A stretch of 15,897 nt of DNA from JBKPFU01 sp046728975 (GTDB lineage: Bacteria > Actinomycetota > Thermoleophilia > Gaiellales > Gaiellaceae). Location: NCBI GenBank assembly GCA_046728975.1, contig JBKPFU010000097.1, forward strand, positions 1 to 15,897, in the 5' to 3' direction. Positions 5,864-13,003 of this stretch are shown here, piece after piece; the first letter of the stretch is position 1; the number at the start of each line of letters is the position of its first letter. Below the pieces are notes generated by a model. The model was given only the letters and a program-made list of their open reading frames with translations, did no database searches and was not told the origin of the DNA. The translations under genes were made by a program, and so were the position numbers.

Positions 5864-6718
5864 ATGCCTGCGGCCAGGGCTCATAGAGAGGTGCTGATCG
5901 CGATCTCGCTGCTCGGGTACGGGATCGTGTTCTGCTCGTTTCTGCTCCTCGAGGTTCCCGGGCTCGGGCTCGGCCACTTCTACTACGTCACGCTCGTCAT
6001 GATCGCGCTCGTCACCGGGCCGCTCGGCGGGGTGCTCGCGGGGATACTCGCCGACGGCCTCTACGCGCTCGGCATCTTCCTGAATCCACACATCCCCTCG
6101 GCCGACATCCTGTCCGCGAGCACCGGGATTCGGCTCATCACCTACACGGGCATGGGCGCGCTGGTCGGCTACTTCGCGCGCAACAACGCAAGGCTCATCG
6201 ACCACCTGCGCACCGCCGCCGACCGGGATTTCCTCACCGGCGTCCTCAACGCGCGTGCCTTCGACGAAGCACTCGTGCGTCGCCTCGAGGAGGACCGTCC
6301 CTTCGGGATCGTCATGGGCGACATGGACGGGCTCAAAGAGGTCAACGACTCCGAGGGCCACGCCGTCGGCAACGACGTCCTGCGCCGCGCGGCCGAGGTG
6401 ATCACGAGTGTGCTGCGAACGGACGACCAGCTCGCGCGTGTCGGCGGCGACGAGTTCGCCGTCCTCACCTCGACCTCCAGCACCGACGGCGTCCGTGCGC
6501 TGGCGGGCCGGCTCACGGCCGCCCTCGCCTCAGAGGGGATCGGCATGAGCTTCGGCTGGGCGGTGCGCCCCCGCGACGGATCGGATCCTCTGACACTCTT
6601 TCGCGCCGCCGACGAGCGCCTCTACGCGCAGAAGCTGATCCGCAGCCGGCTCACGAGCGGCGAGGTCGTCGAGCTTCAGACGGAGCAGGGCGTCGTCCCG
6701 CTCCGCTCGGTTCGCTAG
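5864..6718 (+). CDS. Membrane-bound diguanylate cyclase (GGDEF)
   Basis: This protein makes the second messenger c-di-GMP from two GTP. With the ATG at 5864 it has 284 residues. About four hydrophobic segments at residues 10-30, 38-50, 53-73 and 88-106 form a small membrane sensor region that I cannot match to a named domain. A GGDEF domain follows from about residue 118. It contains DFLTGVLNARAFDEAL, the metal/GTP loop GDMDGLKEVNDSEGHAVGND with Asp153, and the intact GGDEF at 194-198. The product-inhibition I-site RTDD (185-188) sits the usual five residues upstream, so the enzyme is predicted active and feedback-controlled. A GTG at 5762 would add 34 hydrophilic residues, but third-position G/C drops there, so I prefer the ATG, which has GAGG five bases upstream. 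Confidence 0.93.
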   Translation: MPAARAHREVLIAISLLGYGIVFCSFLLLEVPGLGLGHFYYVTLVMIALVTGPLGGVLAGILADGLYALGIFLNPHIPSADILSASTGIRLITYTGMGALVGYFARNNARLIDHLRTAADRDFLTGVLNARAFDEALVRRLEEDRPFGIVMGDMDGLKEVNDSEGHAVGNDVLRRAAEVITSVLRTDDQLARVGGDEFAVLTSTSSTDGVRALAGRLTAALASEGIGMSFGWAVRPRDGSDPLTLFRAADERLYAQKLIRSRLTSGEVVELQTEQGVVPLRSVR

Positions 6719-6741
6719 CAACAAGCCGTTCCGCGATCCAG

Positions 6742-6747
6742 TAAGCT
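6742..6747 (+). promoter_or_regulatory. Possible -10 element giving a near-leaderless transcript
   Basis: TAAGCT fits the actinobacterial TANNNT pattern and lies 8 nt before the GTG at 6756, with no Shine-Dalgarno sequence in between. A transcript starting 6-8 nt downstream would be leaderless or almost so. No good -35 is visible. The sequence from 6743 to the start codon nearly repeats at the start of the hydrolase gene at 12961. Confidence 0.33.
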
Positions 6748-6755
6748 CCCGCGCC

Positions 6756-7811
6756 GTGATCCGGCGCATCTCGCTCCTACTCGCCGTCTTGGCAGTCGCG
6801 GCGAGCACGCTCGGGCTCGCCTCCGCGGCGCCGAAGAGCTACGCGTGGCAGCTCACGCCGACCGGCTCGACCGCGCGTTTTCGCGGCCTCACCGCCGTCA
6901 GCGAACGCGTGGCGTGGGTGAGCGGAAGCCAGGGCACGGTTCTGAGAACCGTCAACGGCGGTGCGACCTGGCAGAACGTTTCCCCGCCGGGAACAGCGGC
7001 GCTCCAGTTCCGGGACAACGAAGCGTTCGACGCCGATCACGCCGTGATCCTCTCGATCGGCGACACGCCCGATTCGTTTCGCATCTACGTCACGGCCGAC
7101 GGTGGGCAGCACTGGGCCCTGACGTTCGTGAACACCGAGCCGACCGCGTTCTACGACTGCATGACCTTCTTCGACCGCAAGCGCGGTCTGGCGCTCTCCG
7201 ATCCTCCGGATGGACAGAAGTTCCGGATCATCGCCACGAACGACGGCGGTTACCACTGGCGCGTCGTCGACCTGGCCGGCATGCCGAACGCACTCCCTGG
7301 CGAGTTTGCCTTCGCTGCGAGCGGCCAGTGCATCACGTCCGACCACGGCCATCGCGCGTGGTTCGGCACAGGCGGAGGGGCGCAGGCGCGGGTCTTCCGC
7401 TCGGACGATCGCGGCGAGACGTGGCAGGTGAGCCCGACGCCGATTCGCAGCGGCCCCACGGCGGGCATCTTCGCCCTCGCCTTCCGCGGTCAGCGGCACG
7501 GGCTCGCCGTCGGCGGCGATTTCCTGGCGCCGACCGCCTCGCCGAACAACTTCGCGCTGACGAGGAACGGCGGCGCGAGCTGGCAGCTCGTTCCCGGCGC
7601 CCCGCCGGAATATCGTTCGGGCGCCACCTGGGTCAACGGCCACACCGCGATCGCGGTCGGTCCGTCGGGCAGCGACGTCAGCCGCGACGGCGGCCACACA
7701 TGGCAGCGTTTCGACAGCGGCAGCTTCGACACGGTCGACTGCGCGCACCCGAACGCCTGCTGGGCCTCGGGCGAGCAAGGCCGCGTGGCGTACCTGGTGC
7801 GGACGCGCTAG
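6756..7811 (+). CDS. Secreted Asp-box (BNR/YCF48-like) beta-propeller protein
   Basis: A 351-residue protein starting MIRRISLLLAVLAVAA, a clear signal peptide with likely cleavage after ASA near residue 25. At least six Asp-box motifs of the S/T-x-D/N-x-G-x-x-W type occur: TVNGGATW (~65), TADGGQHW (~113), TNDGGYHW (~161), SDDRGETW (~216), TRNGGASW (~269) and SRDGGHTW (~309). They are spaced about 40-55 residues apart, as in one-domain propellers of the sialidase/YCF48/plant 'oxidoreductase-like' BNR group. Asp-boxes are structural turns and do not prove glycosidase activity; no sialidase catalytic residues were identified. Four cysteines (135, 192, 329, 335) could form disulfides outside the cell. 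It is likely exported with a binding or assembly role; the ligand is unknown. Confidence 0.87.
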   Translation: MIRRISLLLAVLAVAASTLGLASAAPKSYAWQLTPTGSTARFRGLTAVSERVAWVSGSQGTVLRTVNGGATWQNVSPPGTAALQFRDNEAFDADHAVILSIGDTPDSFRIYVTADGGQHWALTFVNTEPTAFYDCMTFFDRKRGLALSDPPDGQKFRIIATNDGGYHWRVVDLAGMPNALPGEFAFAASGQCITSDHGHRAWFGTGGGAQARVFRSDDRGETWQVSPTPIRSGPTAGIFALAFRGQRHGLAVGGDFLAPTASPNNFALTRNGGASWQLVPGAPPEYRSGATWVNGHTAIAVGPSGSDVSRDGGHTWQRFDSGSFDTVDCAHPNACWASGEQGRVAYLVRTR

Positions 7812-7821
7812 CGAACGATCG

Positions 7822-8049
7822 TCAGTAGTCGAGGCCGATGCGCCACTCGCTGCGCAGCACCGCCACGTAGACCTCGTCGTCGTTGATGTCGCCGCCGACC
7901 GCGTCGCGGATCGCCTGCGCGCGGGCGGCACGAGCGGTAAGGCCCGGCTTACGGCGCGCTTCGCCCACCATTTCCCACCGGCCATCACCGACCTGTCGCA
8001 GCACGACGTAGCCGGGCGCGGTCGGGGCAGACGGCTTGCGGCCGCTCAT
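7822..8049 (-). CDS. 75-residue protein of unknown function
   Basis: A short ORF from ATG at 8049. Its first dozen residues are a Pro/Ser/Ala-rich tail. A compact alpha/beta fold follows, with YVVLRQVGDGRWEMVGE, then an Ala/Arg helix (ARAARAQAIRDAV) and a last strand ending AVLRSEWRIGLDY. It reads like a small dsRBD- or ubiquitin-sized domain, but I cannot name the family. It starts 6 nt after the stop of the peptidase E-like gene and is very probably the last gene of that operon. It ends 10 nt from the convergent stop at 7811, with no visible terminator between. Confidence 0.75.
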   Translation of the reverse strand: MSGRKPSAPTAPGYVVLRQVGDGRWEMVGEARRKPGLTARAARAQAIRDAVGGDINDDEVYVAVLRSEWRIGLDY

Positions 8050-8055
8050 CGACGC

Positions 8056-8697
8056 CTAATGGATCGACACATCGGAACCGTCGACGACAATAGCTTGGCC
8101 GTCGCGAAGCGTCCGATGGGGCACGCCTCCGGCCCGTAGTCGATCGGCGACTGCAGCGCAGCGCTCGGTCTCCGGATGCTCGGGCGAGTGGACGTGCGGC
8201 ACGATCACGTAGTCCAGAACGTCCAATCCCTCCCAGACCGGTAGCACGCCGTAGATGGACGGCACTTCGCCGGGATCATCGACGATCTCGAAGCCGCGGA
8301 GCGTCGGTCCGAGCACGCACGGCCCGGCGCTGTAGCCCCCGTAGACCAACGCGTCCTCTTTCAGTAAGGCACTTAGGACGCCGTCCCCTCCACTCGCGGC
8401 GAGCGCGTGTCGGAGCAGGAATACATTGCCGCCACGCAACCACACCAGCCCGTACCGCCGAAGGTCGCGCGCGAGCCGCTCCGGCCGGTCGAAGTACGTG
8501 CGAAGGTCGAGCTCCTCGGCGTCGATTCCGAGCTCCGCCAATGCGTCTATCTCTCGCCGCACGCCCTCGTCGCGCTCCTCGGGGGACCCATAGTCGATCC
8601 CGTTCGCGATGACGGCGGCCGGTCGGCCGGGCTCGACGAGCGAAACCAGGTACTCGGGGTGATCGCCCATGCGGAACGACGACAGATACAGGCGCAC
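8056..8697 (-). CDS. Peptidase E-like (family S51) serine hydrolase
   Basis: A 213-residue protein from GTG at 8697 beginning VRLYLSSFRMG, a typical S51 N-terminus. WLRGGNVFLLRHAL near residue 87 and the nucleophile elbow VYGGYSAGPCVLG with Ser123 identify the peptidase E/cyanophycinase superfamily. DYVIVPHVHSPEH (His168/His170) supplies the candidate catalytic histidine. PepE enzymes cut dipeptides with N-terminal Asp, and cyanophycinases cut beta-Asp-Arg. The length fits the PepE-like rather than the longer cyanophycinase group, but substrate cannot be settled from sequence. It is cytoplasmic, with no signal peptide. It lies 13 nt downstream of the glyoxalase gene and 6 nt before the 75-residue gene. 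Confidence 0.88.
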   Translation of the reverse strand: MRLYLSSFRMGDHPEYLVSLVEPGRPAAVIANGIDYGSPEERDEGVRREIDALAELGIDAEELDLRTYFDRPERLARDLRRYGLVWLRGGNVFLLRHALAASGGDGVLSALLKEDALVYGGYSAGPCVLGPTLRGFEIVDDPGEVPSIYGVLPVWEGLDVLDYVIVPHVHSPEHPETERCAAVADRLRAGGVPHRTLRDGQAIVVDGSDVSIH

Positions 8698-8710
8698 GGC
8701 TCGGGTGCGG

Positions 8711-9094
8711 TCAGCGTTCGATCAGCTCAACGCGATAGCCGTCCGGGTCCTGCACGAAGCAGAGACGTGAGCCGCCCTCCCGCACGCTGTACGGCGGACG
8801 CTCGGGCTCGATGCCCTGCGCCGCCAACTGTTCCAGCGTCCGGTCGAGGTCGTCCACGCTCAGCGCGATGTGCCCGTACCCGGTGCCGAGCTCGTACGTG
8901 CGCCCGTCGTGGTTGAACGTGAGCTCGAGCTCCTCCTCCTGACCGGGAACGCCGAAGAAGTAATTCGTGGCTTCCAGCTCGCCGTTGCGGACGATCGGCA
9001 GCTCGCGGCGAAACTCGAAACCGAGCGCCTCGTAGAACGCCCGGCTCCTCTCCGGATCCGTGATCCGGTACATCGTGTGCAGGTACGCGGCCAT
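8711..9094 (-). CDS. gloA: Glyoxalase I-like metalloenzyme (VOC fold)
   Basis: The 127-residue product from ATG at 9094 begins MAAYLHTMYRITDPERSRAF, the standard lactoylglutathione lyase start. The four metal ligands known for E. coli GlxI (His5, Glu56, His74, Glu122) match here as His6, Glu57, His75 (in GYGHIALSV) and Glu123 (in GYRVELIER), each offset by one. The enzyme is therefore predicted active, isomerising the hemithioacetal of methylglyoxal with a thiol. Glutathione is uncommon in actinobacteria, so the cofactor may be mycothiol or another thiol; that is inference. It sits 26 nt after the ZIP transporter gene and 13 nt before the S51 peptidase gene. Confidence 0.9.
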   Translation of the reverse strand: MAAYLHTMYRITDPERSRAFYEALGFEFRRELPIVRNGELEATNYFFGVPGQEEELELTFNHDGRTYELGTGYGHIALSVDDLDRTLEQLAAQGIEPERPPYSVREGGSRLCFVQDPDGYRVELIER

Positions 9095-9120
9095 CGATTC
9101 TGAGACCGACAGCCTAGGCG

Positions 9121-9843
9121 TTAGATCGCGCTGAGCGCGAGCGAAGCCGCGAAGCCCACGACGACGAGCGGGCCGGTCCACACGCCTTCGACCTTGTAGG
9201 CCTCGGGGAGAAGAGTGTCCGCGAGCATCGCGAGCAGGGCTCCGGCCGCGAAGCTCTGCACCAGCGCACCCGTGTGGCCGCTCGCGGGGTCGAGGGCGAC
9301 GTACCCAAGCGCCGCCGCGATCGCCGACGCGGCCGCGACTGCAAGCCACATCAGCATCACTCGGCGTCTCGGCCAGCCGGCCGCCTTCAATCCGCTCGAA
9401 GACGCCATGCCTTCCGGAAAGTTCGACAGCACCACGCCTGCGAACAGCGCGACGCTCACGCCGCCTTGGAGCACGGTGAAACCGAGCACGAACGACTCAG
9501 GGATGCCGTCGAGTACCGACCCGAGCACGATGGCAAGCGGCGAGCCCTCCGCCTGCTTTCCCGTCGGGTCCTTCCGCTCGGATGCCCCGCGGCGATCGAG
9601 CTGCCAGTCCCCTAGCGCGAAGACCATCGCCCCGACCAGGACCAGTAGCGAGACCCAGCCGACGGTACTCGTCTCGAGCGCCTCGTCGACCAGCTCGAAC
9701 GAGATCGAACCGAACAGCAGGCCCGTGCCGAGCGCCATCACGATCGCGATTACCTGCCGCCCCGGAGCGAACAGATAGGAGACGAGCGCACCGACGAGGA
9801 GTGCCGACGCGCCCAGCGCTCCCCAAAAGAACGCCTCGATCAT
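9121..9843 (-). CDS. ZIP-family membrane transporter lacking the usual histidines
   Basis: A 240-residue integral membrane protein from ATG at 9843 with about seven to eight hydrophobic segments and an extracellular N-terminus-like start, as in ZIP/GufA proteins. The pore-forming helices are recognisable: LGSVLDGIPES near residue 107 and LSNFPEGMASS near 139, then GALLAMLADTLLPEAY near 201. Classical ZIPs carry HNxPEG and HExPEG-type motifs; here the first histidine is Asp112 and the second helix reads SNFPEG, so the metal site must differ. It probably moves a divalent metal, but another substrate is possible. It is the first gene of a likely operon with glyoxalase, S51 peptidase and the 75-residue gene. 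Confidence 0.86.
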   Translation of the reverse strand: MIEAFFWGALGASALLVGALVSYLFAPGRQVIAIVMALGTGLLFGSISFELVDEALETSTVGWVSLLVLVGAMVFALGDWQLDRRGASERKDPTGKQAEGSPLAIVLGSVLDGIPESFVLGFTVLQGGVSVALFAGVVLSNFPEGMASSSGLKAAGWPRRRVMLMWLAVAAASAIAAALGYVALDPASGHTGALVQSFAAGALLAMLADTLLPEAYKVEGVWTGPLVVVGFAASLALSAI

Positions 9844-9847
9844 GCGG

Positions 9848-9860
9848 TCGAATTTTTCGA
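9848..9860. promoter_or_regulatory. Short AT-rich palindrome between divergent transporter and flippase-like genes
   Basis: TCGAA-TTT-TTCGA is a perfect 5-bp inverted repeat and the only AT-rich patch in the 107-nt region between the ATG at 9843 (minus) and the preferred ATG at 9951 (plus). It could be an operator or part of a promoter; there is no other evidence. Confidence 0.25.
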
Positions 9861-9950
9861 GGCTCCGGGATGAGTGAACCTCATGCCGCGGGGGTGACGG
9901 CGAAACCCGGGAAACGTGCGAATCTACGCAGCGGTGCGAGTAGGCGCCTC

Positions 9951-11078
9951 ATGAGCCAGCTCGAGGGCGCGAGTGGCACGACGGCGGTGGCCGGGGACGG
10001 CCTGCGGCCGCGCCTGCGGCGTCTGGGGAAGATCGCCCTCTGGCTGATCGCGATTGCGGCAGTGGTGGCGGTCCTGCAGCTGTTCGGCGTCGACGTCACC
10101 GGCTGGCTCTCGGACCTGTGGCACCAGATCAAGGAGGTTCCGGCCGGCTACATCGTCGGCGCATTGATTGCCCAGACCGGGCAGACCGTGCTCGCCGGCG
10201 TTTCGTACTACGGGATCCTGCGCGCGGCGTACCCCGGCGAGGTCAGGCTGTGGCCAATCGTCACCGCGTACGCCGTCGGCGTGGCCGGCAACAGCTTCCT
10301 CCCGGCGAACATCGGCACGTTCGTGACGCTGATCATGTTCGTCGCGATCATCCCGTCGGCGACATTCGCGGGGTCGCTCGCCGCCTATCTCGTCCAGAAG
10401 ATCTTCTTCACGCTCATCGGCACATTCGTTTACCTGTACCTCTTCCTGTCGGTGGGCGGCTCGGTCAACCTCAGCTTCGGCCACATCTCCGACCACCCCG
10501 TAGCGACGATCACGATCGTGGCAGGCGGCCTGTTCCTCCTCTTCCTGCTCGGGCGTATCTTCTGGCGGCAGGTCAAGAAGCTCTGGAACCAGGCCAAGCA
10601 GGGCGGCGTGATTCTGGCACGGCCGACGCAGTACCTGAAGTGGGCATTCCTGCCGTCGCTTTGCTCCTGGCTGTGCAAGCTGGCGGTGATCGGGATCTTC
10701 CTCGCCGCCTTCGCAATCCCCGTCACATTCGAGTCGATCATGTGGGTCGTCGGCTCCGGCTCCCTGGCCAACGTTGCCTCCTTCACGCCCGGGGCCGTCG
10801 GCGTTACCCAAGCCACGAATGCGCTCGCCCTAGACACTTGTTGCAACGTTCCCCGGGACACCGCCATCGACTACTCGACTGCGCAGCAGCTGATCACGAG
10901 CGCGTGGAACGTCCTTTTTGCGACAGCGCTGGTCGTGATCGTCTTCGGGTGGACCGGCGGCAAGCTGCTGGTTGGCGACGCGTACGTCGATGCGAAGGAA
11001 CGGACCGCCGACATGAAGGAGGCTCGAAAGCGGAAGAGGGCCGAGCGAAAGGCGGAGCGAAGATCGGCCGACACTTGA
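9951..11078 (+). CDS. LPG-synthase-TM/flippase-like integral membrane protein (first of two)
   Basis: With ATG at 9951 the product has 375 residues. A basic cytoplasmic N-terminus (LRPRLRRLGK) leads into about seven to eight membrane segments, and the protein ends in a highly charged Lys/Arg/Glu tail (KEARKRKRAERKAERR). Blocks such as FLPANIGTFVTLIMFV near residue 120 and ANVASFTPGAVGVTQA near residue 280 resemble the paired PGG-type re-entrant motifs of the UPF0104/LPG_synthase_TM family, which includes MprF flippase domains and glycolipid-related transporters. An ATG at 9870 would add 27 residues, but third-position G/C there is clearly lower and the divergent gap would be only 26 nt. Its substrate is unknown. 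It is followed 105 nt later by a second family member. Confidence 0.8.
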   Translation: MSQLEGASGTTAVAGDGLRPRLRRLGKIALWLIAIAAVVAVLQLFGVDVTGWLSDLWHQIKEVPAGYIVGALIAQTGQTVLAGVSYYGILRAAYPGEVRLWPIVTAYAVGVAGNSFLPANIGTFVTLIMFVAIIPSATFAGSLAAYLVQKIFFTLIGTFVYLYLFLSVGGSVNLSFGHISDHPVATITIVAGGLFLLFLLGRIFWRQVKKLWNQAKQGGVILARPTQYLKWAFLPSLCSWLCKLAVIGIFLAAFAIPVTFESIMWVVGSGSLANVASFTPGAVGVTQATNALALDTCCNVPRDTAIDYSTAQQLITSAWNVLFATALVVIVFGWTGGKLLVGDAYVDAKERTADMKEARKRKRAERKAERRSADT

Positions 11079-11127
11079 GCGCGTCCGGCGGCCTCTCGCT
11101 CGTGCCGGCACTCGGCGCGTTCACCGC

Positions 11128-11156
11128 CCACCGGCGGGGTGGACGGCTGAGCCGTC
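11128..11156. other. Two adjoining hairpins between the two flippase-like genes
   Basis: CCACC-ggcgg-GGTGG (11128-11142) is followed, sharing one base, by GACGGC-TGA-GCCGTC (11142-11156). They lie in the 105-nt gap before the ATG at 11184. There is no T-run, so a simple intrinsic terminator is not supported; they could be an attenuator or an mRNA processing structure. No clear Shine-Dalgarno sequence precedes 11184. Confidence 0.3.
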
Positions 11157-11183
11157 AGCTCGCGCTCGCGGCCATGACGGCGC

Positions 11184-12242
11184 ATGGCGGCGCATCCGGC
11201 TGAGCGCCCCAAGCGGCGCCGGCGCTTCGCCTCGCGACGACTCCTCAGCATCGGCATCGGCCTGGCCGCGGCCGTTGCCACGTTCGCGTTCGTCCTTCCG
11301 CGGATCGCCGACTACGGGGACGTGTGGGACGCGGTCACGGAGCTCTCGTGGCCGAAGCTCGGGATCCTGCTCGGCGCGACGGCCCTCAATCTCGCCACGT
11401 ACGCGCCGCCGTGGCAAGCGGCCCTCCCGGGGCTTCGGTTCACGCAGGCGTTCGTGGTGACGCAGGCTTCCACCGCGTCCACCTACATCGCGCCGGGTGG
11501 CGCGGCCGTGGGCATGGCGCTGTCGTACGCGATGCTCCGGGGCTGGGGCTTCCGTAACGCGCAGGTCGCGCTTGCCGTGGCCGTGACCGGCGCCTGGAAC
11601 CAGTTCGTGATGTTGGCCTTCCCGATCGCCGCGCTTGCGCTTCTGACGTTCGTGCACGAGCGGCACCCGCTGCTCGAGACGGTCGCGGCAATCGGGCTCG
11701 CCGTGCTGGTGGTGGCCGCGGGAGCTTTTGCCGCCGGCCTCGCCACGCCGCGTTTCGCACGCTGGGTGGGGAACCTCGCCGCGCGGGTGGTGAACCGCGT
11801 GCTGCGCGTCGCCCGGCGCGGGCCGGTGGCCTGGTCTGGCGAGTCGCTCGTTCAGTTTCGCGATGACGCGCTCGAGCTTCTGAGACGTCGCTGGCACGTG
11901 ATCACGCTGGCGACCCTGGCCGGCCATCTCACCGTGTTTCTCCTGCTTCTTGCCTGCCTGCGCGCTTTCGGCGTGTCCGCCGACGAGGTGTCGGCGATCG
12001 AGGCCTTCGCTGCCTGGTCGATCGTTCGGCTGCTCGGGTCGCTCCCGATCACGCCCGGCGGGATCGGCGTGGTCGAGGTCGGACTCACCGGGTCGCTGGT
12101 GGGCTTCGGCGGCGACAACGCGGAGGTCGTCGCGGCGGTGCTCGCCTACCGGTTCTTGACAATCGTGCCGACGCTCGTCCTGGGGTTGCTCGCCGGCGCG
12201 ACGTGGAAGCGGTATCGGCCGAAGCCGGCGCAGATCGTCTAG
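11184..12242 (+). CDS. LPG-synthase-TM (UPF0104) flippase-like membrane protein (second of two)
   Basis: A 352-residue protein from ATG at 11184 with a basic start (RPKRRRRFASRR) and about eight membrane segments. STYIAPGGAAVGMALSYAML near residue 94 and the diagnostic LPITPGGIGVVEVGLTGSL near residue 290 are the two PGG motifs of the lysylphosphatidylglycerol synthase TM / UPF0104 family. Relatives without the soluble aminoacyl-transferase domain, as here, are thought to translocate or help transfer lipids or glycolipids. The gene follows its distant relative at 9951-11078 on the same strand. Its TAG shares the CTAG palindrome with the convergent hydrolase stop. Confidence 0.88.
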   Translation: MAAHPAERPKRRRRFASRRLLSIGIGLAAAVATFAFVLPRIADYGDVWDAVTELSWPKLGILLGATALNLATYAPPWQAALPGLRFTQAFVVTQASTASTYIAPGGAAVGMALSYAMLRGWGFRNAQVALAVAVTGAWNQFVMLAFPIAALALLTFVHERHPLLETVAAIGLAVLVVAAGAFAAGLATPRFARWVGNLAARVVNRVLRVARRGPVAWSGESLVQFRDDALELLRRRWHVITLATLAGHLTVFLLLLACLRAFGVSADEVSAIEAFAAWSIVRLLGSLPITPGGIGVVEVGLTGSLVGFGGDNAEVVAAVLAYRFLTIVPTLVLGLLAGATWKRYRPKPAQIV

Positions 12243-12961
12243 AAGGCGGCGGTGCCCCCGATTGGCAGCACGCGGACGTCGACCCCAGGCGCGAGCTCTC
12301 GGGCATGGCGCCGAAACTCCTCGCCCGCCGTCTCGGTCAGCCGTCCGAGCATCGGGGCGTACGTCCCCCAATGGATCGGGACCGCGATCTCCGGGCCGAC
12401 GAGTTGCAGCGCCTTCGCCGCCCGAAGCGGGTCGAGGTGGCCCTCCGGGACCCGGGGCCCCCAACCCCCCACGGGGAGCAGAGCCGCTGCCACAGGCGCA
12501 AGGTCGCTCATGCCGTCGAAGAGATCCGTGTCACCTGCGAAGTAGACCGGGCGCGAGCCGCCGAGAACGAAACCGATCGCCGAGCTGGAAGATCCGCGTC
12601 CGCGCCACCGCCCCACACGGTGGACGGCCGGCGTTGCGCGCACCTCGAGGCCGGCGATCTCGACGCGGTCACCCGCCTCGAGCTCGAGAACATGCTCGAA
12701 ACGGCGCACGATTCGGCCGGCGCCACGGGGCACCACGATCGCCGTCGACGGCCGGAGCAGCGAGAGCGAGCGGAGGTCGAGGTGATCCCAGTGAACGTGC
12801 GACACGAGCACGCCATCGAGGTCACCGAGATCGCCTGGGACAGGCGAACGGCGGCGGAGATGGAGCACCCGCGCCCTCAGCAACGGGTCGGTAAGGACGC
12901 GGGCGCCGTCGAGCTCGATCAAGACCGTGCTGTGACCCAGCCAGGTAAGCAGGCCAGTCAC
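12239..12961 (-). CDS. UlaG-like metallo-beta-lactamase-fold hydrolase
   Basis: A 240-residue cytoplasmic protein from GTG at 12961, starting MTGLLTWLGHSTVLIELDG, the usual start of the UlaG/L-ascorbate-6-phosphate lactonase-like and NAPE-PLD-like branch. The metal-binding set is complete: SHVHWDHLD with His55, His57, Asp59 and His60, His114 in ATPAVHR, Asp144 in FAGDTDLF, and His197 in PIHWGTY. It is therefore likely an active metallo-hydrolase; the substrate cannot be deduced. Its start is 42 nt downstream of the response regulator stop on the same strand, so read-through from the kinase operon is possible, but it may have its own start site since the region before the GTG resembles that before 6756. 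The stop overlaps that of the convergent gene. Confidence 0.9.
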   Translation of the reverse strand: MTGLLTWLGHSTVLIELDGARVLTDPLLRARVLHLRRRSPVPGDLGDLDGVLVSHVHWDHLDLRSLSLLRPSTAIVVPRGAGRIVRRFEHVLELEAGDRVEIAGLEVRATPAVHRVGRWRGRGSSSSAIGFVLGGSRPVYFAGDTDLFDGMSDLAPVAAALLPVGGWGPRVPEGHLDPLRAAKALQLVGPEIAVPIHWGTYAPMLGRLTETAGEEFRRHARELAPGVDVRVLPIGGTAAF

Positions 12962-13003
12962 GGCGCGGTGAGCTTCTGCCGCTCGTACACTCTGCGGGGA
13001 AAC

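Noticed and set aside
11142..11156. Intrinsic terminator after the first flippase-like gene
   Set aside because: The stem is perfect but there is no T-run after it on either strand.
11121..12464. Very long antisense open frame (447 codons) over the second flippase-like gene
   Set aside because: It is the shadow of a strongly G/C-third-position gene; its product is a Gly/Arg/His-rich string with no domain, and the plus-strand protein is clearly real.
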